Origin: Kofleriaceae bacterium
GTDB lineage: Bacteria; Myxococcota_A; Polyangia; Haliangiales; Haliangiaceae
Direction: 5' to 3'
Length of the DNA stretch: 64,000 nt
Assembly: GCA_018057825.1 (NCBI GenBank)
Contig: JAGPCY010000043.1
Coordinates: forward strand, 1 to 64,000
The position numbers and the translations under genes are program-made. Each line of letters starts with the position of its first letter. The stretch's first letter is position 1. Of the stretch, positions 9,867-17,612 are shown one piece after another. The notes under the pieces were generated by a model. The model was not told the origin of the DNA and searched no databases. It was given only the letters and a program-made list of their open reading frames with translations.

Positions 9867-10816
9867 CCGACGACGACGAGCTCGAGGGACTGCTCGCTCG
9901 CGTGCGCACCGCCCCGATCCCGCTGGCCGACGCCACCCGCGCCCAGGTGCTGGCCGCAGTCCTGGCTGACGCGCCCGGCCCGACCGCGGTCGCCCACGCC
10001 GTCCCCCTCGACGACGCGACCCCGATCCCGATCGAGCGCGCCGCGCGCCGCCGACGCGTCGCGATCGCGATCGCGGCGGCCATGGTCGCCGTCGCAGCGG
10101 CGGCCGCCGTCGCCCTGTGGCCGCGCGCCGCGACGCCATCCGAGCGCTTCGCGACCGCGGGCCGCCCGCCGCCCGCGGAGCGCCCGCTGGCCGGCGTCAG
10201 CGCCCCACCCGCTGTCGCGCCGACGCCCCCCGATCAGCCCGCGGTCGTGCGCCGGCTCCTCGCGCTGGGGTACCTCGAGCTGTTCCAGCGCGCCGATGAT
10301 CGCGAGGCGACCGCGCTGGTGCGCGCGCACGCCGCGACGCTGCACCACGTGATCGGCGATCCGATGGTCGACCCTCACGCGCGCTTCCTGGCCGCCGAGC
10401 TCCTCTTCGCGCATCAGCCGGGCTTCTCGCCGAGCGCGCTTGGACCGGCCCTCGCCGACGTCTACGCCCGCGCGATCGGCCACACCCACGGCGCCCTCGC
10501 GACCGGCGGCTGGGTGGCTGGCAACGCCTGGGGCCTCCTGTACGATCTCGAGGACGTCGGCCCGAGCGGCCGCCACCTCCTGGCGCTGGGCGAGGCGGCG
10601 ATCCCGGCCTTACTCGGCCTGATCGACCGAACCGAGGTGGTGCTGTACGAGGGCAGTGAAGAGGCGACGATCGGCAACGACCGGGCCTATCGGGTCAAGG
10701 ACGTCGCGGCGTACTTCGTGGCCCGCTTGAGCGGGCGACCGCTGGGGTTTCATCCCGATCCGGCGGCCCGCGATCGCGCGATCGAGGTCCTCGTGGCGGC
10801 GGTCGGCGCTCGCTAG
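9863..10816 (+). CDS. Single-pass membrane protein coupled to the ECF sigma factor; possible anti-sigma
   Basis: A 317-aa protein: a cytoplasmic segment of about 70 residues (MTDDDELEGLLARVRTAPIP), one membrane span (VAIAIAAAMVAVAAAAAVALW, about 73-93), then a Pro/Ala linker and an alpha-helical extracytoplasmic domain of about 200 residues (VRRLLALGYLELFQ, EAAIPALLGLIDRTEV). Position and 4-nt overlap suggest an anti-sigma factor, but there is no zinc-binding HxxxCxxC motif of the ZAS type. The outer domain may be the sensor. The role as anti-sigma is inferred from context. Confidence 0.7.
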   Translation: MTDDDELEGLLARVRTAPIPLADATRAQVLAAVLADAPGPTAVAHAVPLDDATPIPIERAARRRRVAIAIAAAMVAVAAAAAVALWPRAATPSERFATAGRPPPAERPLAGVSAPPAVAPTPPDQPAVVRRLLALGYLELFQRADDREATALVRAHAATLHHVIGDPMVDPHARFLAAELLFAHQPGFSPSALGPALADVYARAIGHTHGALATGGWVAGNAWGLLYDLEDVGPSGRHLLALGEAAIPALLGLIDRTEVVLYEGSEEATIGNDRAYRVKDVAAYFVARLSGRPLGFHPDPAARDRAIEVLVAAVGAR

Positions 10817-10819
10817 ACC

Positions 10820-10921
<102 letters not shown>

Positions 10922-10943
10922 GGCCGCGGTCCGAACGCCGTGG

Positions 10944-11567
10944 TCAGAACGCCGAGCCCGGCTCGCGCAGGAACGCCAGCTCCTCGTCGGTCGAGGCCCG
11001 GCCGAGGATCGCGTTGCGGTGCGGATAGCGGCCGAAGCGCGCGACGATCGCAGCGTGACGTCGGGCGTAGTCGACCGCGCCGGCCAGGATCTCGACCACC
11101 GCAGGCGCGGCGCCGGCGGCGCTGGCCTCGGCGTGAAGCGCGGCGAAGGCGGTCACGCTGGCGTCTTGCACCGCGCGATCTTCGGCGTGCATGAGGGGCA
11201 TCCGCAGGACGTAGCGCTCGAGCCAGCCCAGCGCGCGATCGGTGCCATCGGTCAGCGCGGCCTGGGCGATCGCCAGGGCCTGCGGATCGGACGCGAAGGC
11301 CCCCGGCGTGCCGCGGAAGGCGTTGCGCGTGAACTGATCGAGGAGCACGACCAGGGCCAGGGCGCCTCGAGGCTCGGCCGTCCACGCGGCGTGCTCGCCA
11401 GCCGCCGCCGCCGCCACGTCGTCGCCGAACTCGCGCGCGATCTGGGCGTCGAGGGCGTCGTCGCGCTGGAACCAGCGGGTCACCGTCGCCGTCAGCGGAG
11501 CGTCCGCCGGGCCGAACCAGAACGACAGGATCGCATCGCGGCGGGCGTGGTCGGAAGGAGCGAGCAT
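10944..11567 (-). CDS. DUF924 family protein
   Basis: Cytoplasmic all-helical protein of 207 aa with the DUF924 signature order: ILSFWFG at the start, RWFQRDDALDAQIAREFGDD, then LALVVLLDQFTRNAFRGTPGAFASDPQAL, MPLMHAEDRAVQD and HRNAILGR. The conserved DQF.RN and FRG segments are intact. The fold is TPR-like and the biochemical role unknown. The ATG at 11567 puts FWFG close to the N-terminus as in homologues; the frame is open further upstream without homology. Confidence 0.88.
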   Translation of the reverse strand: MLAPSDHARRDAILSFWFGPADAPLTATVTRWFQRDDALDAQIAREFGDDVAAAAAGEHAAWTAEPRGALALVVLLDQFTRNAFRGTPGAFASDPQALAIAQAALTDGTDRALGWLERYVLRMPLMHAEDRAVQDASVTAFAALHAEASAAGAAPAVVEILAGAVDYARRHAAIVARFGRYPHRNAILGRASTDEELAFLREPGSAF

Positions 11568-11730
11568 CGCGGGAGCGTAGTGCATTCGGCGGCCAGCGCG
11601 GGCGCCCGGTCCCTCGGCGGCCGGCGCGCTCACGTGGCGGCGACGCTGTGCGAGGATCGACGGCGATGAAGCTCCGCCGGCACCCGCTCGCCGCAAAGAC
11701 CACGCGCCGACCCAAGCGCCGGACCCGGCG

Positions 11731-12012
11731 TTGAGCTCACCGACCCTCGCAGCCCTGGCCCTCCTGGGCGCGCTCAACCTCGCGACCTGGGCCGCGTTCC
11801 GCGTCGACAAGGCGCGGGCGCGCCGCGGCACCTGGCGCATCCGCGAGCGCACGCTCCTGGGCCTCGCGGTGGCCGGCGGCGCGCTCGGCGCCTTGGCGGC
11901 GATGTACGGCCACCGGCGACGTCACAAGACCGCCAAGCCTCGCTTCGTGGCGGTCGTCGGCCTCGCGCTCGTCGCGCAGCTCGCCGGGGCCGCGTGGCTG
12001 TGGTCCCGCTGA
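11731..12012 (+). CDS. DUF1294 family small membrane protein
   Basis: A 93-aa inner-membrane protein with two or three hydrophobic helices. The DUF1294 core is present: DKARARRGTWRIRERTLLGLAVAGGALGALAAMYGHRRRHKTAKPRFV. The HKT.K.F end is the strongest marker. The frame opens with TTG at 11731 and no in-frame ATG gives a complete protein. Function unknown. Confidence 0.82.
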   Translation: MSSPTLAALALLGALNLATWAAFRVDKARARRGTWRIRERTLLGLAVAGGALGALAAMYGHRRRHKTAKPRFVAVVGLALVAQLAGAAWLWSR

Positions 12013-12029
12013 GCGTCGACGCGGGCGGC

Positions 12030-12443
12030 TCAATCGAAGAGATCGAGCACGAAGGACAACACGCTGCTCATGCCCTCGCGCTGACGGGTCTCGTCCTCGA
12101 CCTCCCGGCGCGCCGCGGCCCCTTCGGCGGCGGCGCGCAGCACTGGCGCGAGCTCGTCGGGATCGAACCAGGTGCCGTGCCGCTCGCAGCGATCGACCGG
12201 TTGCCGGGACCACCAGATCGCCGCCATCGCGTCGCCGCACCGCGGGCACGCGCGGAGCCCGTCGCTCGGGCGCGCGGCGCCACCGACCATGACCGCGGTG
12301 CTCCCCGCCTCGAGCAGGCTCTCCCGGAGCGCCGCATCGGTGACCAGGACCCCGGTGCACGCCGGGCAGCGCCACATCCCCGAGCGATAGGCGTCGAGGG
12401 TGATCGAGCACCGCGGGCAGCGCAGGAGATCGATCGGCTCCAT
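12030..12443 (-). CDS. Zinc-finger (TFIIB-type ribbon) protein
   Basis: A 137-aa protein with three cysteine pairs: CPRC (about residue 9), CPAC (about 27) and CPRCGD (about 66), then CERHGTWFDPDELAPVL. The last motif, C-x2-HG-x-WFD-x-DEL, is typical of the zf-TFIIB family found next to membrane or phage-shock-like proteins. The C-terminus is a charged helix ending VLSFVLDLFD. Start ATG at 12443. It probably binds zinc; its partner is unknown. Confidence 0.75.
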   Translation of the reverse strand: MEPIDLLRCPRCSITLDAYRSGMWRCPACTGVLVTDAALRESLLEAGSTAVMVGGAARPSDGLRACPRCGDAMAAIWWSRQPVDRCERHGTWFDPDELAPVLRAAAEGAAARREVEDETRQREGMSSVLSFVLDLFD

Positions 12444-12736
12444 CGCGTCGGGCGTAGCACAGCCAGCGCGCGCGCTCGACCGGGCCGAGGAACGCAACGA
12501 CGCTTGCGGTTCTGCGGCACCGAGATCGGCTGCGACGGATCGCCGCAGGCCTCTGCGATTCACCGCGGACGGGTGCTTCGCCGAGCGCCGGCCGCTCACG
12601 ACGCCGCTGTCGGCGCGCCGACCGCGCCTCCACTCACCGCCAACCGGCGAGCGGTGCGATGCGGCGGCGCTACCGGCTTCAGGCCAGGTCAGGCATCCCC
12701 TCGCGCGCGTCCCGACGAGCTGCGTACCGTCGCGCC

Positions 12737-13135
12737 ATGTCGATCCACTCCCTGTCCGCTGCGGCGCTCCTCGGCGCTGCGCTCCTCGCCTCCTCCTGCG
12801 TCGAGGCCGACGACCCGACCCTCGCCGAGACCGACCAGCCGGTCGTCGGCGCGTCGTGCCCCTTCGGCGACGGCTTCGTCCTGGCCAGCGGGGCCTCGAA
12901 GACGATCTATCCGGTCTGGTGCCCGTCGGACTGCTACGACTTCCCCAACGGCGGCCTCGACTACACTCTGTTCTGCTTGAACGGCGTCCTCGGGGAGTGG
13001 GATCCGGCGCTGACCGGCGGCAACGTTGGCCCGGCGATCAACGGCCTCATCTACAACGGTTACAGCCGGTGCACCGCGCGCCCGAACGGACGTTGGGGAC
13101 AGAGCGCGGATCGCAAGACCTGCGTACGCCGCTGA
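12737..13135 (+). CDS. Small Cys-rich lipoprotein
   Basis: A 132-aa exported protein with a signal ending LLASSC, an acidic spacer (VEADDPTLAETDQP) very like that of the gene at 5326, then a mature domain with six cysteines (SCPFG, WCPSDCYD, FCLNG, RCTAR, TCVRR) and aromatic/Gly-rich loops (YDFPNGGLDYTLFCLNG). The pattern suggests a compact disulfide-bonded secreted domain. The signal favours the ATG at 12737. It converges on the gene at 13249. No family recognised. Confidence 0.78.
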   Translation: MSIHSLSAAALLGAALLASSCVEADDPTLAETDQPVVGASCPFGDGFVLASGASKTIYPVWCPSDCYDFPNGGLDYTLFCLNGVLGEWDPALTGGNVGPAINGLIYNGYSRCTARPNGRWGQSADRKTCVRR

Positions 13136-13186
13136 GCCCGAGCCCCACGCCCACCTGGGTCGCGCTGGCAGTTCGGCATGGTCCGC

Positions 13187-13204
13187 GGCGCTCCCAATAG
13201 CGCC
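13187..13204. terminator. Hairpin in a convergent gap
   Basis: GGCGCT, loop CCCAAT, AGCGCC: a 6-bp perfect stem between the converging genes ending at 13135 and 13249. A second perfect 10-bp palindrome, GCACCGGTGC, lies about 20 bp downstream. Weak terminator candidate. Confidence 0.3.
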
Positions 13205-13248
13205 GGTGAGCGACGACCGCACCGGTGCGCCGCGATGCTCGCCGCGCC

Positions 13249-14151
13249 TCAGTCGCAACCCGACGACGGCCGCAGCGCGTCCTCGGCCATCCATCCGAAG
13301 CGACGCACGCCGTCGGCGGCGCGCACGTAGCCGTAGAGGAAGCGCACGCTGCCGCGACGGACGGTGTATCGACCGTCGGCGCCAGCGACGTACGTCGGGA
13401 TCGAGATCGACGGTCGGCCCGTCGAGGTCGGCACCTCGACGCGCTGGAAGCGCGTGCCCGCCGGGAAATGATCGGTGGTCGCGCCGCCGAGCCCGAAGCC
13501 GGGCACGCTGAACACCAGGTTGGCGGACCGCCGACCGTTTCGGCGCGGCAACGGCAGATAGTCGCCGACGCGCTCGTGGCTGTCGCGGCTGTCGTAGACG
13601 ACCTTGCGCAGCTCGATCGCGGGGTCGTGTCCATCGCGGATCTGGTAGCAGGCCATCCGGCCGCGACCCGGATCCCGGGCGTTGACCTCGCCCATCCGCG
13701 CGCGGAACGACGCCTCGCCCTTGATGCGGCCGATCGGATACCAGCCGGCGCTGCCGTTGGACGTCGACAGCGCCAGCGCGTGGGCCTCACCGGCGAGGAA
13801 GCGCGTCTGGCCGTAGTTGAAGATCAGCCGGGTGCCGGTCTGGGTCGCCAGCGCCCCGCCATCGCCGTCGCGGACTTGCCCGCCCGGCTCGATCCCCCAA
13901 GACTCCTCGCCGCTGGCGGTCATCACCCGGTTGCCCCCGGTCGCGCGGAACTTGCAGTTGTAGGGGCTGCCGGTGCAGGCGGCGCCGTTGACGCCAGCGG
14001 TCAGCGCGAGTGGATCGGCCTCCTCGACGGTCGGGTCGAGGAGATCGTCGGGGTCGTCGACCTCACCGACGTCACAGGCGGCGGTCGCAAGGATCAGGAG
14101 CCAGCACGAACCGATGGAGCGAGACGACAACATGGCGCTCGCCGACAGCAA
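13249..14151 (-). CDS. Lipoprotein resembling the protein encoded at 14347
   Basis: A 300-aa predicted lipoprotein with a signal ending LLILATAAC and an acidic spacer (DVGEVDDPDDLLDPTVEEADP). The body has two Cys near the start (AACTGSPYNC), then SH3-like beta elements: GSAGWYPIGRIKG, VGDYLPLPRRNG, ANLVFSVPGFG, FPAGTRFQRVEV and VRFLYGYVRAADGVRRFGWM. The same succession (SAWLPV, YFTVSMNLPQ, VPKGASFRR, VWVYGYLGKDG, RRGWVPL) occurs in the divergent gene at 14347, so I infer a shared domain. Function unknown; cell-surface binding is possible. Confidence 0.72.
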   Translation of the reverse strand: MLSASAMLSSRSIGSCWLLILATAACDVGEVDDPDDLLDPTVEEADPLALTAGVNGAACTGSPYNCKFRATGGNRVMTASGEESWGIEPGGQVRDGDGGALATQTGTRLIFNYGQTRFLAGEAHALALSTSNGSAGWYPIGRIKGEASFRARMGEVNARDPGRGRMACYQIRDGHDPAIELRKVVYDSRDSHERVGDYLPLPRRNGRRSANLVFSVPGFGLGGATTDHFPAGTRFQRVEVPTSTGRPSISIPTYVAGADGRYTVRRGSVRFLYGYVRAADGVRRFGWMAEDALRPSSGCD

Positions 14152-14281
14152 CCGGCGTGCCGATCGCTACTGGCCAGGATTCAATAGAGGCTGGACACCG
14201 GCTGCCCACGGCCGTGTGCGCTCGCGACATCTCCGACGGTGACTTCGGCCCCAGGGCGAGCGCAGGCCACGCCTCCAAACT

Positions 14282-14298
14282 ATTGACCGCCGGTCAAT
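14282..14298. promoter_or_regulatory. Perfect 17-bp palindromic operator candidate
   Basis: ATTGACCGCCGGTCAAT is a perfect 8-1-8 inverted repeat in the 195-bp region between the divergent genes at 14151 and 14347. Its form matches operators of dimeric HTH repressors such as TetR-family proteins. It sits 49 bp upstream of the 14347 start, and its TTGACC half could itself serve as a -35 box. The binding protein is not identifiable in the window. Confidence 0.5.
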
Positions 14299-14346
14299 TC
14301 TCGGCTCTCATCACCTGGCCCACAGCTTGCTGACGGCCGCGGGACC

Positions 14347-15717
14347 ATGCGCCACCGCGCCTCCGCACCCTGGGCCACGGAGCCCGCCACCTCCCCGTCC
14401 GCGAGCGACTCGAACCGGACGGTCGGCGCGCGCCCGTGGCGCGCCGGCGTCCAGCGCCGGACCTCCTCCGAGGCCCCCGAGGCGACCGCGGCCGCGGCGG
14501 CACCGAGCCGCTCCGACCTCGGCGCCGTCGACGACCCGTTCGCGCTGCACCTGACCGCGGAGGAACGCCGCCGCGAGGCCTCCCTCGACGAACCGCCCGC
14601 GGAGGACCTCGGCCCGGCCGACGACGACCACGGCGACCACGGCGACCACGGCGACCACGGCGATGACGACGGTCACGACGCAGCGCCGCCTGATCGACCG
14701 GAGGCCGACGCGGCCGAGCTCGGCGCCGACCTCGGGGCGGAGCCCGACCGGCCCGACGGCGCCCCCGCCACCGTGGCGTCGACCGCCCTTCCGGGTGCGC
14801 CGGCCGACGCCTCCGGCGACGATCGGTCATCGTCCCCTGCCACGACCGCAGCGCCGGTCACCACGACCGCGGCGCGCGTGGTTCAGCGCAAACCCGGTCG
14901 ACGCTACAGCCCCGGCGATCGCTACAACCGCGACGTCGTCCACTCGCAGCCCAAGCGCGACGCCCAGCAGGTCAATCGCCCCGGGGTTCGCGTCGGTGGA
15001 CGCGATCTGTGGAAGGTCGTCGGCGGCACCGCGCTGCGCTACCGGATCACCAGCGGACGGCGCACCGAGGTCTTCGATCAGGTGACCAACCAGATGCGGA
15101 TCTGCCTGAACGTCGGCTACCGCAACCTGCTGATCGACGGGGCCGCGACGCCGTGCGTGTTCGTCTGGGCCGACGGCCGCGGCAGCGCGTGGCTGCCGGT
15201 GCGGTCCCTCGAGGGTGGCGACGCCCGCGCGCTGCGCACGGCCGTGCGCAAGCAGGCGTCGTGGACCCCGGCCCAGGTCCCGTCCGGCGCGCGCTTCGAG
15301 CGCTACCGGTTCGGCGACGGTGGGCGCGCCCAGCCGACTGCCCACGAGGACGGTCGCCACGCGTACATCAACCACGCGCAGAAGGGCGACGCCAACAAGC
15401 TCGAGCACTACCTCGAGCGCACCACCGCCGACGGCCGCGGCGGTCAGCACTCGTACTTCACCGTCAGCATGAACCTACCGCAGGCTGACGCCCCGCCGGT
15501 CGCCTTCGAGACCGCGGTGCCCGGCGAGGCGTTCTTCGTCCCCAAGGGCGCGAGCTTCCGCCGCCGGGTCGGCGTCTTCGAGCACGCCGCGATGGACCCC
15601 GGGCACCATGAGGTCTGGGTCTACGGCTACCTCGGCAAGGACGGCGCCGGCGGCAAGCGCGTCCCCGACGCCGCCCGCCGCGGCTGGGTGCCCCTGCGAG
15701 TCCTGGTCCGGAGCTGA
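14347..15717 (+). CDS. Protein with VQRR/DPF leader, possible eCIS-type cargo, and a C-terminal SH3-like domain
   Basis: A 456-aa protein with no signal peptide. The N-terminal 180 residues are low-complexity and disordered, with VQRR (35-38), DPFALHL (63-69), an HGD-repeat acidic/His tract (about 95-110) and VQRK (179-182). VQR tags followed by DPF occur in proteins linked to DUF4157 and extracellular contractile injection systems; the DUF4157 protein at 36133 has the same pair. The C-terminal 250 residues (WKVVGGTALRYR, SAWLPVRSLEGG, YFTVSMNLPQ, VWVYGYLGKDG) resemble the lipoprotein encoded divergently at 13249. A role as injected cargo is inference only; no injection-system genes are in view. 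Confidence 0.68.
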   Translation: MRHRASAPWATEPATSPSASDSNRTVGARPWRAGVQRRTSSEAPEATAAAAAPSRSDLGAVDDPFALHLTAEERRREASLDEPPAEDLGPADDDHGDHGDHGDHGDDDGHDAAPPDRPEADAAELGADLGAEPDRPDGAPATVASTALPGAPADASGDDRSSSPATTAAPVTTTAARVVQRKPGRRYSPGDRYNRDVVHSQPKRDAQQVNRPGVRVGGRDLWKVVGGTALRYRITSGRRTEVFDQVTNQMRICLNVGYRNLLIDGAATPCVFVWADGRGSAWLPVRSLEGGDARALRTAVRKQASWTPAQVPSGARFERYRFGDGGRAQPTAHEDGRHAYINHAQKGDANKLEHYLERTTADGRGGQHSYFTVSMNLPQADAPPVAFETAVPGEAFFVPKGASFRRRVGVFEHAAMDPGHHEVWVYGYLGKDGAGGKRVPDAARRGWVPLRVLVRS

Positions 15718-15734
15718 CCGCGCGGGGGCGCGGT
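15717..15734. terminator. Hairpin after the 14347 gene
   Basis: ACCGCGC, loop GGGG, GCGCGGT: a 7-bp perfect GC stem starting at the last base of the stop codon, in the 41-bp gap to the converging DUF2202 gene. There is no U-tract. Confidence 0.4.
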
Positions 15735-15758
15735 CCGGCGCGCTGTGTCCGCGGGCTC

Positions 15759-16370
15759 TTACCGGCCGCAGCTCTCGCGGTCACTGGAGACGATGGCGTC
15801 GTAGTCGGTCTGGCTCAGGTAGTGCGGCGCGTAGGTCACGCCGCGCGACCCGAGCTGTGACGAGAAGCTCCGCAGGTGATTGCGCGATCCACACGCCAGC
15901 GCCTCGTAGGTCGCGAGCACCCCGGCGTCGGTGGTCCGGGCCGCCATCAGGTTCAGATCGCGTAGGTCGAGATCCTCGATCGTGGCGCCGACCTCGAGCG
16001 ACGCGACCTCGGTCCGCCGGCCGGTGGCCACCAGCTCGACGTACAGGCCGGCGAGCTGCGGGTTCACGAACACGCCGACGGTGTCGTCGACGACCGGGTC
16101 AGGGAGGTCGAGCGCGACGAGCAGGTCGAGGACCCGGTCGGTGTGGGTCTGTTCGGACTCGGCGATGTTCTGGTGCGGCGCGAGTTGCCACGCGTCGTAC
16201 AGCGTGAGGTAGACGTCCCGCGCCAGCTTCTCTTCCTCGCGCAAGAACTGGAGGTCGGCGGCGAGCTCGGGCGTCGCGGGTCCGGTCGGACCAGGCAACC
16301 CGCCGTCGCCAGCCCCGCAGGCCGCCAGCGTCGCACCGATGAGGATCGAACCCAGGAGCTTTCCGGTCAT
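15759..16370 (-). CDS. DUF2202 ferritin-like lipoprotein
   Basis: A 203-aa lipoprotein: signal ending GATLAAC, a Gly/Pro linker, then a DUF2202 domain with its signature order LQFLREEEKLARDVYLTLYDAW, NIAESEQTHTDRVLDLL and LDLPDPV. The EExxA and SEQxH segments are the di-metal-type helix motifs of this ferritin-like superfamily. It is probably an extracytoplasmic four-helix bundle; metal or substrate is not known. ATG at 16370. It is divergent from the response regulator at 16584. Confidence 0.85.
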   Translation of the reverse strand: MTGKLLGSILIGATLAACGAGDGGLPGPTGPATPELAADLQFLREEEKLARDVYLTLYDAWQLAPHQNIAESEQTHTDRVLDLLVALDLPDPVVDDTVGVFVNPQLAGLYVELVATGRRTEVASLEVGATIEDLDLRDLNLMAARTTDAGVLATYEALACGSRNHLRSFSSQLGSRGVTYAPHYLSQTDYDAIVSSDRESCGR

Positions 16371-16583
16371 GATTGCCTCCGCTCGTGGGAGCCAGGTCGC
16401 GCGCGAGAGGGTTCGCGCGATCGTGCCGGCGGACGATCTTCGGGCGCGGACGTGGCCGGACCGCGCCAGCTACGATCGTCGGCTCGGCCCGGAGATGGGT
16501 CCCTGGCGCGCCCGACCGCTTGCGAAGATCCCTGGCGCGATGGGGCTCAACGGCCGCCGGTTGCGGCCGATTCCGGAAGGACC

Positions 16584-16991
16584 ATGGCTGACATCCGGGT
16601 GATGATCGTCGACGACTCCGCGATGATGCGCATGCTCCTCCAGAGCATCGTCTGCAAGATCCCTGGCGCCCGAGTGGTGGCGCTGTGCGAGAACGGCATG
16701 GTCGCGTTGCAGCAGCTCGCGGCCGCCCAGCCGACCCTGGTCGTGTCCGACATCGAGATGCCGGTGATGGATGGCCTGACCTTCCTCAAGCAGGCGCGGC
16801 AACGCACGCGGGTTCCGATCGTGATCCTGTCGTCGGTCGCCAACCCCGGCAACCCCAACGTCGACAAGGCCCGGGCGCTCGGCGCCACGGCGGTGCTGAC
16901 CAAGCCGTCCGGCTCGGTCTCGTTTGACCTCGAGGACAAGCTCGGCGGCCACCTGCAGCGCATCATCAAGGGCCTGGGCGCCGCCGCCTGA
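16584..16991 (+). CDS. Single-domain response regulator (CheY/CheB-REC-like)
   Basis: A 135-aa receiver domain. Acid pocket VDDSAMM at 9-15, phospho-acceptor D56 in VVSDIEMPVMDG, switch region VILSSV, and conserved Lys in VLTKPSG. The KPSG-S-S-FDL ending is typical of CheB receivers rather than CheY, so it looks like a detached CheB-type receiver. GGAAGG lies 4-5 bp before the ATG at 16584. It faces the che operon from the opposite strand and is the only stand-alone receiver near CheA, so it is the likely phosphate target in that system (inferred). Confidence 0.88.
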   Translation: MADIRVMIVDDSAMMRMLLQSIVCKIPGARVVALCENGMVALQQLAAAQPTLVVSDIEMPVMDGLTFLKQARQRTRVPIVILSSVANPGNPNVDKARALGATAVLTKPSGSVSFDLEDKLGGHLQRIIKGLGAAA

Positions 16992-16996
16992 ATTTC

Positions 16997-17091
16997 AGCA
17001 CCGAACCTGCGGTGCTCGAACCGGCTGCCTGACGGGCCGCGCCGGTCGCCGAATGGCCCGTGACGGGCCGGGTCGGTCGCCGACGGCCCGT
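16997..17091. terminator. Cluster of three hairpins downstream of the response regulator
   Basis: First an AGCACCG/CGGTGCT hairpin (16997-17016, loop of 6), then two tandem copies of a motif of about 30 bp, each flanked by ACGGGCC...GGCCCGT arms (17032-17061 and 17063-17091) around a CGGTCGCCGA core. It is consistent with a terminator followed by structured tandem palindromes. Confidence 0.45.
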
Positions 17092-17348
17092 CGGACAAGC
17101 CAGCTGGGTGGCTAAGGGCCCGCGAAAGAACAACTCAGCCGATCTCGCGGCCGATCCATCCCGGCTGGCGGCGTTGCTCGTCGGTTTCACACCGAGAGTG
17201 TGCGCCGCTCCTCGCGCCTTGCCATCCGGGCGCCTCGACCGCGATCTTCGACCGACTTGTTCATTCGCGGGCCCTAACAAGCCGACCACCGACCGACTAG
17301 CGGACTGGCTCGCCGAGGGGAGAACCGGCTTGCCGGCCGCGGAGGGAG
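17092..17348. other. Non-coding stretch between the hairpin cluster and array D
   Basis: The gap from 16992 to 17612 (621 bp) carries no credible gene. This part has locally lower GC and scattered short repeats such as ACTGGCTCGC, one copy before array D and one after it. The open frame crossing it becomes an Arg/Asp/Gly repeat inside the array and is not a protein. I see no further structure. Confidence 0.5.
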
Positions 17349-17492
17349 GAGGCCGAGGCCGAGACCGAGGCCGAGACCGAGGCCGAGACCGAGGCCGAGA
17401 CCGAGGCCGCGACCGAGGCCGAGACCGAGGCCGAGACCGAGACCGAGGCCGAGACCGAGGCCGAGACCGAGACCGAGGCCGCGACCGAGGCG
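17349..17492. repeat. Hexanucleotide array D, 24 units
   Basis: 144 bp, largely alternating GAGGCC and GAGACC, with two GCGACC units and a terminal GAGGCG. It lies in the convergent gap between the response regulator and cheB, 120 bp from the cheB stop. Confidence 0.95.
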
Positions 17493-17612
17493 CGGGCCGA
17501 CTGGCTCGCAGACGGGGGCCGCCGGGGCGATCGGCTCGCCGACGGGCGAATCAGCTCGTGGGCGATCGCGGAGCCCGACGCTCGCGGTCGGGCGCGGAGC
17601 AGCCCGCGGCGC

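Noticed and set aside
17349-17492. CRISPR array
   Set aside because: The hexamers are contiguous with no spacers, and no cas genes are present.
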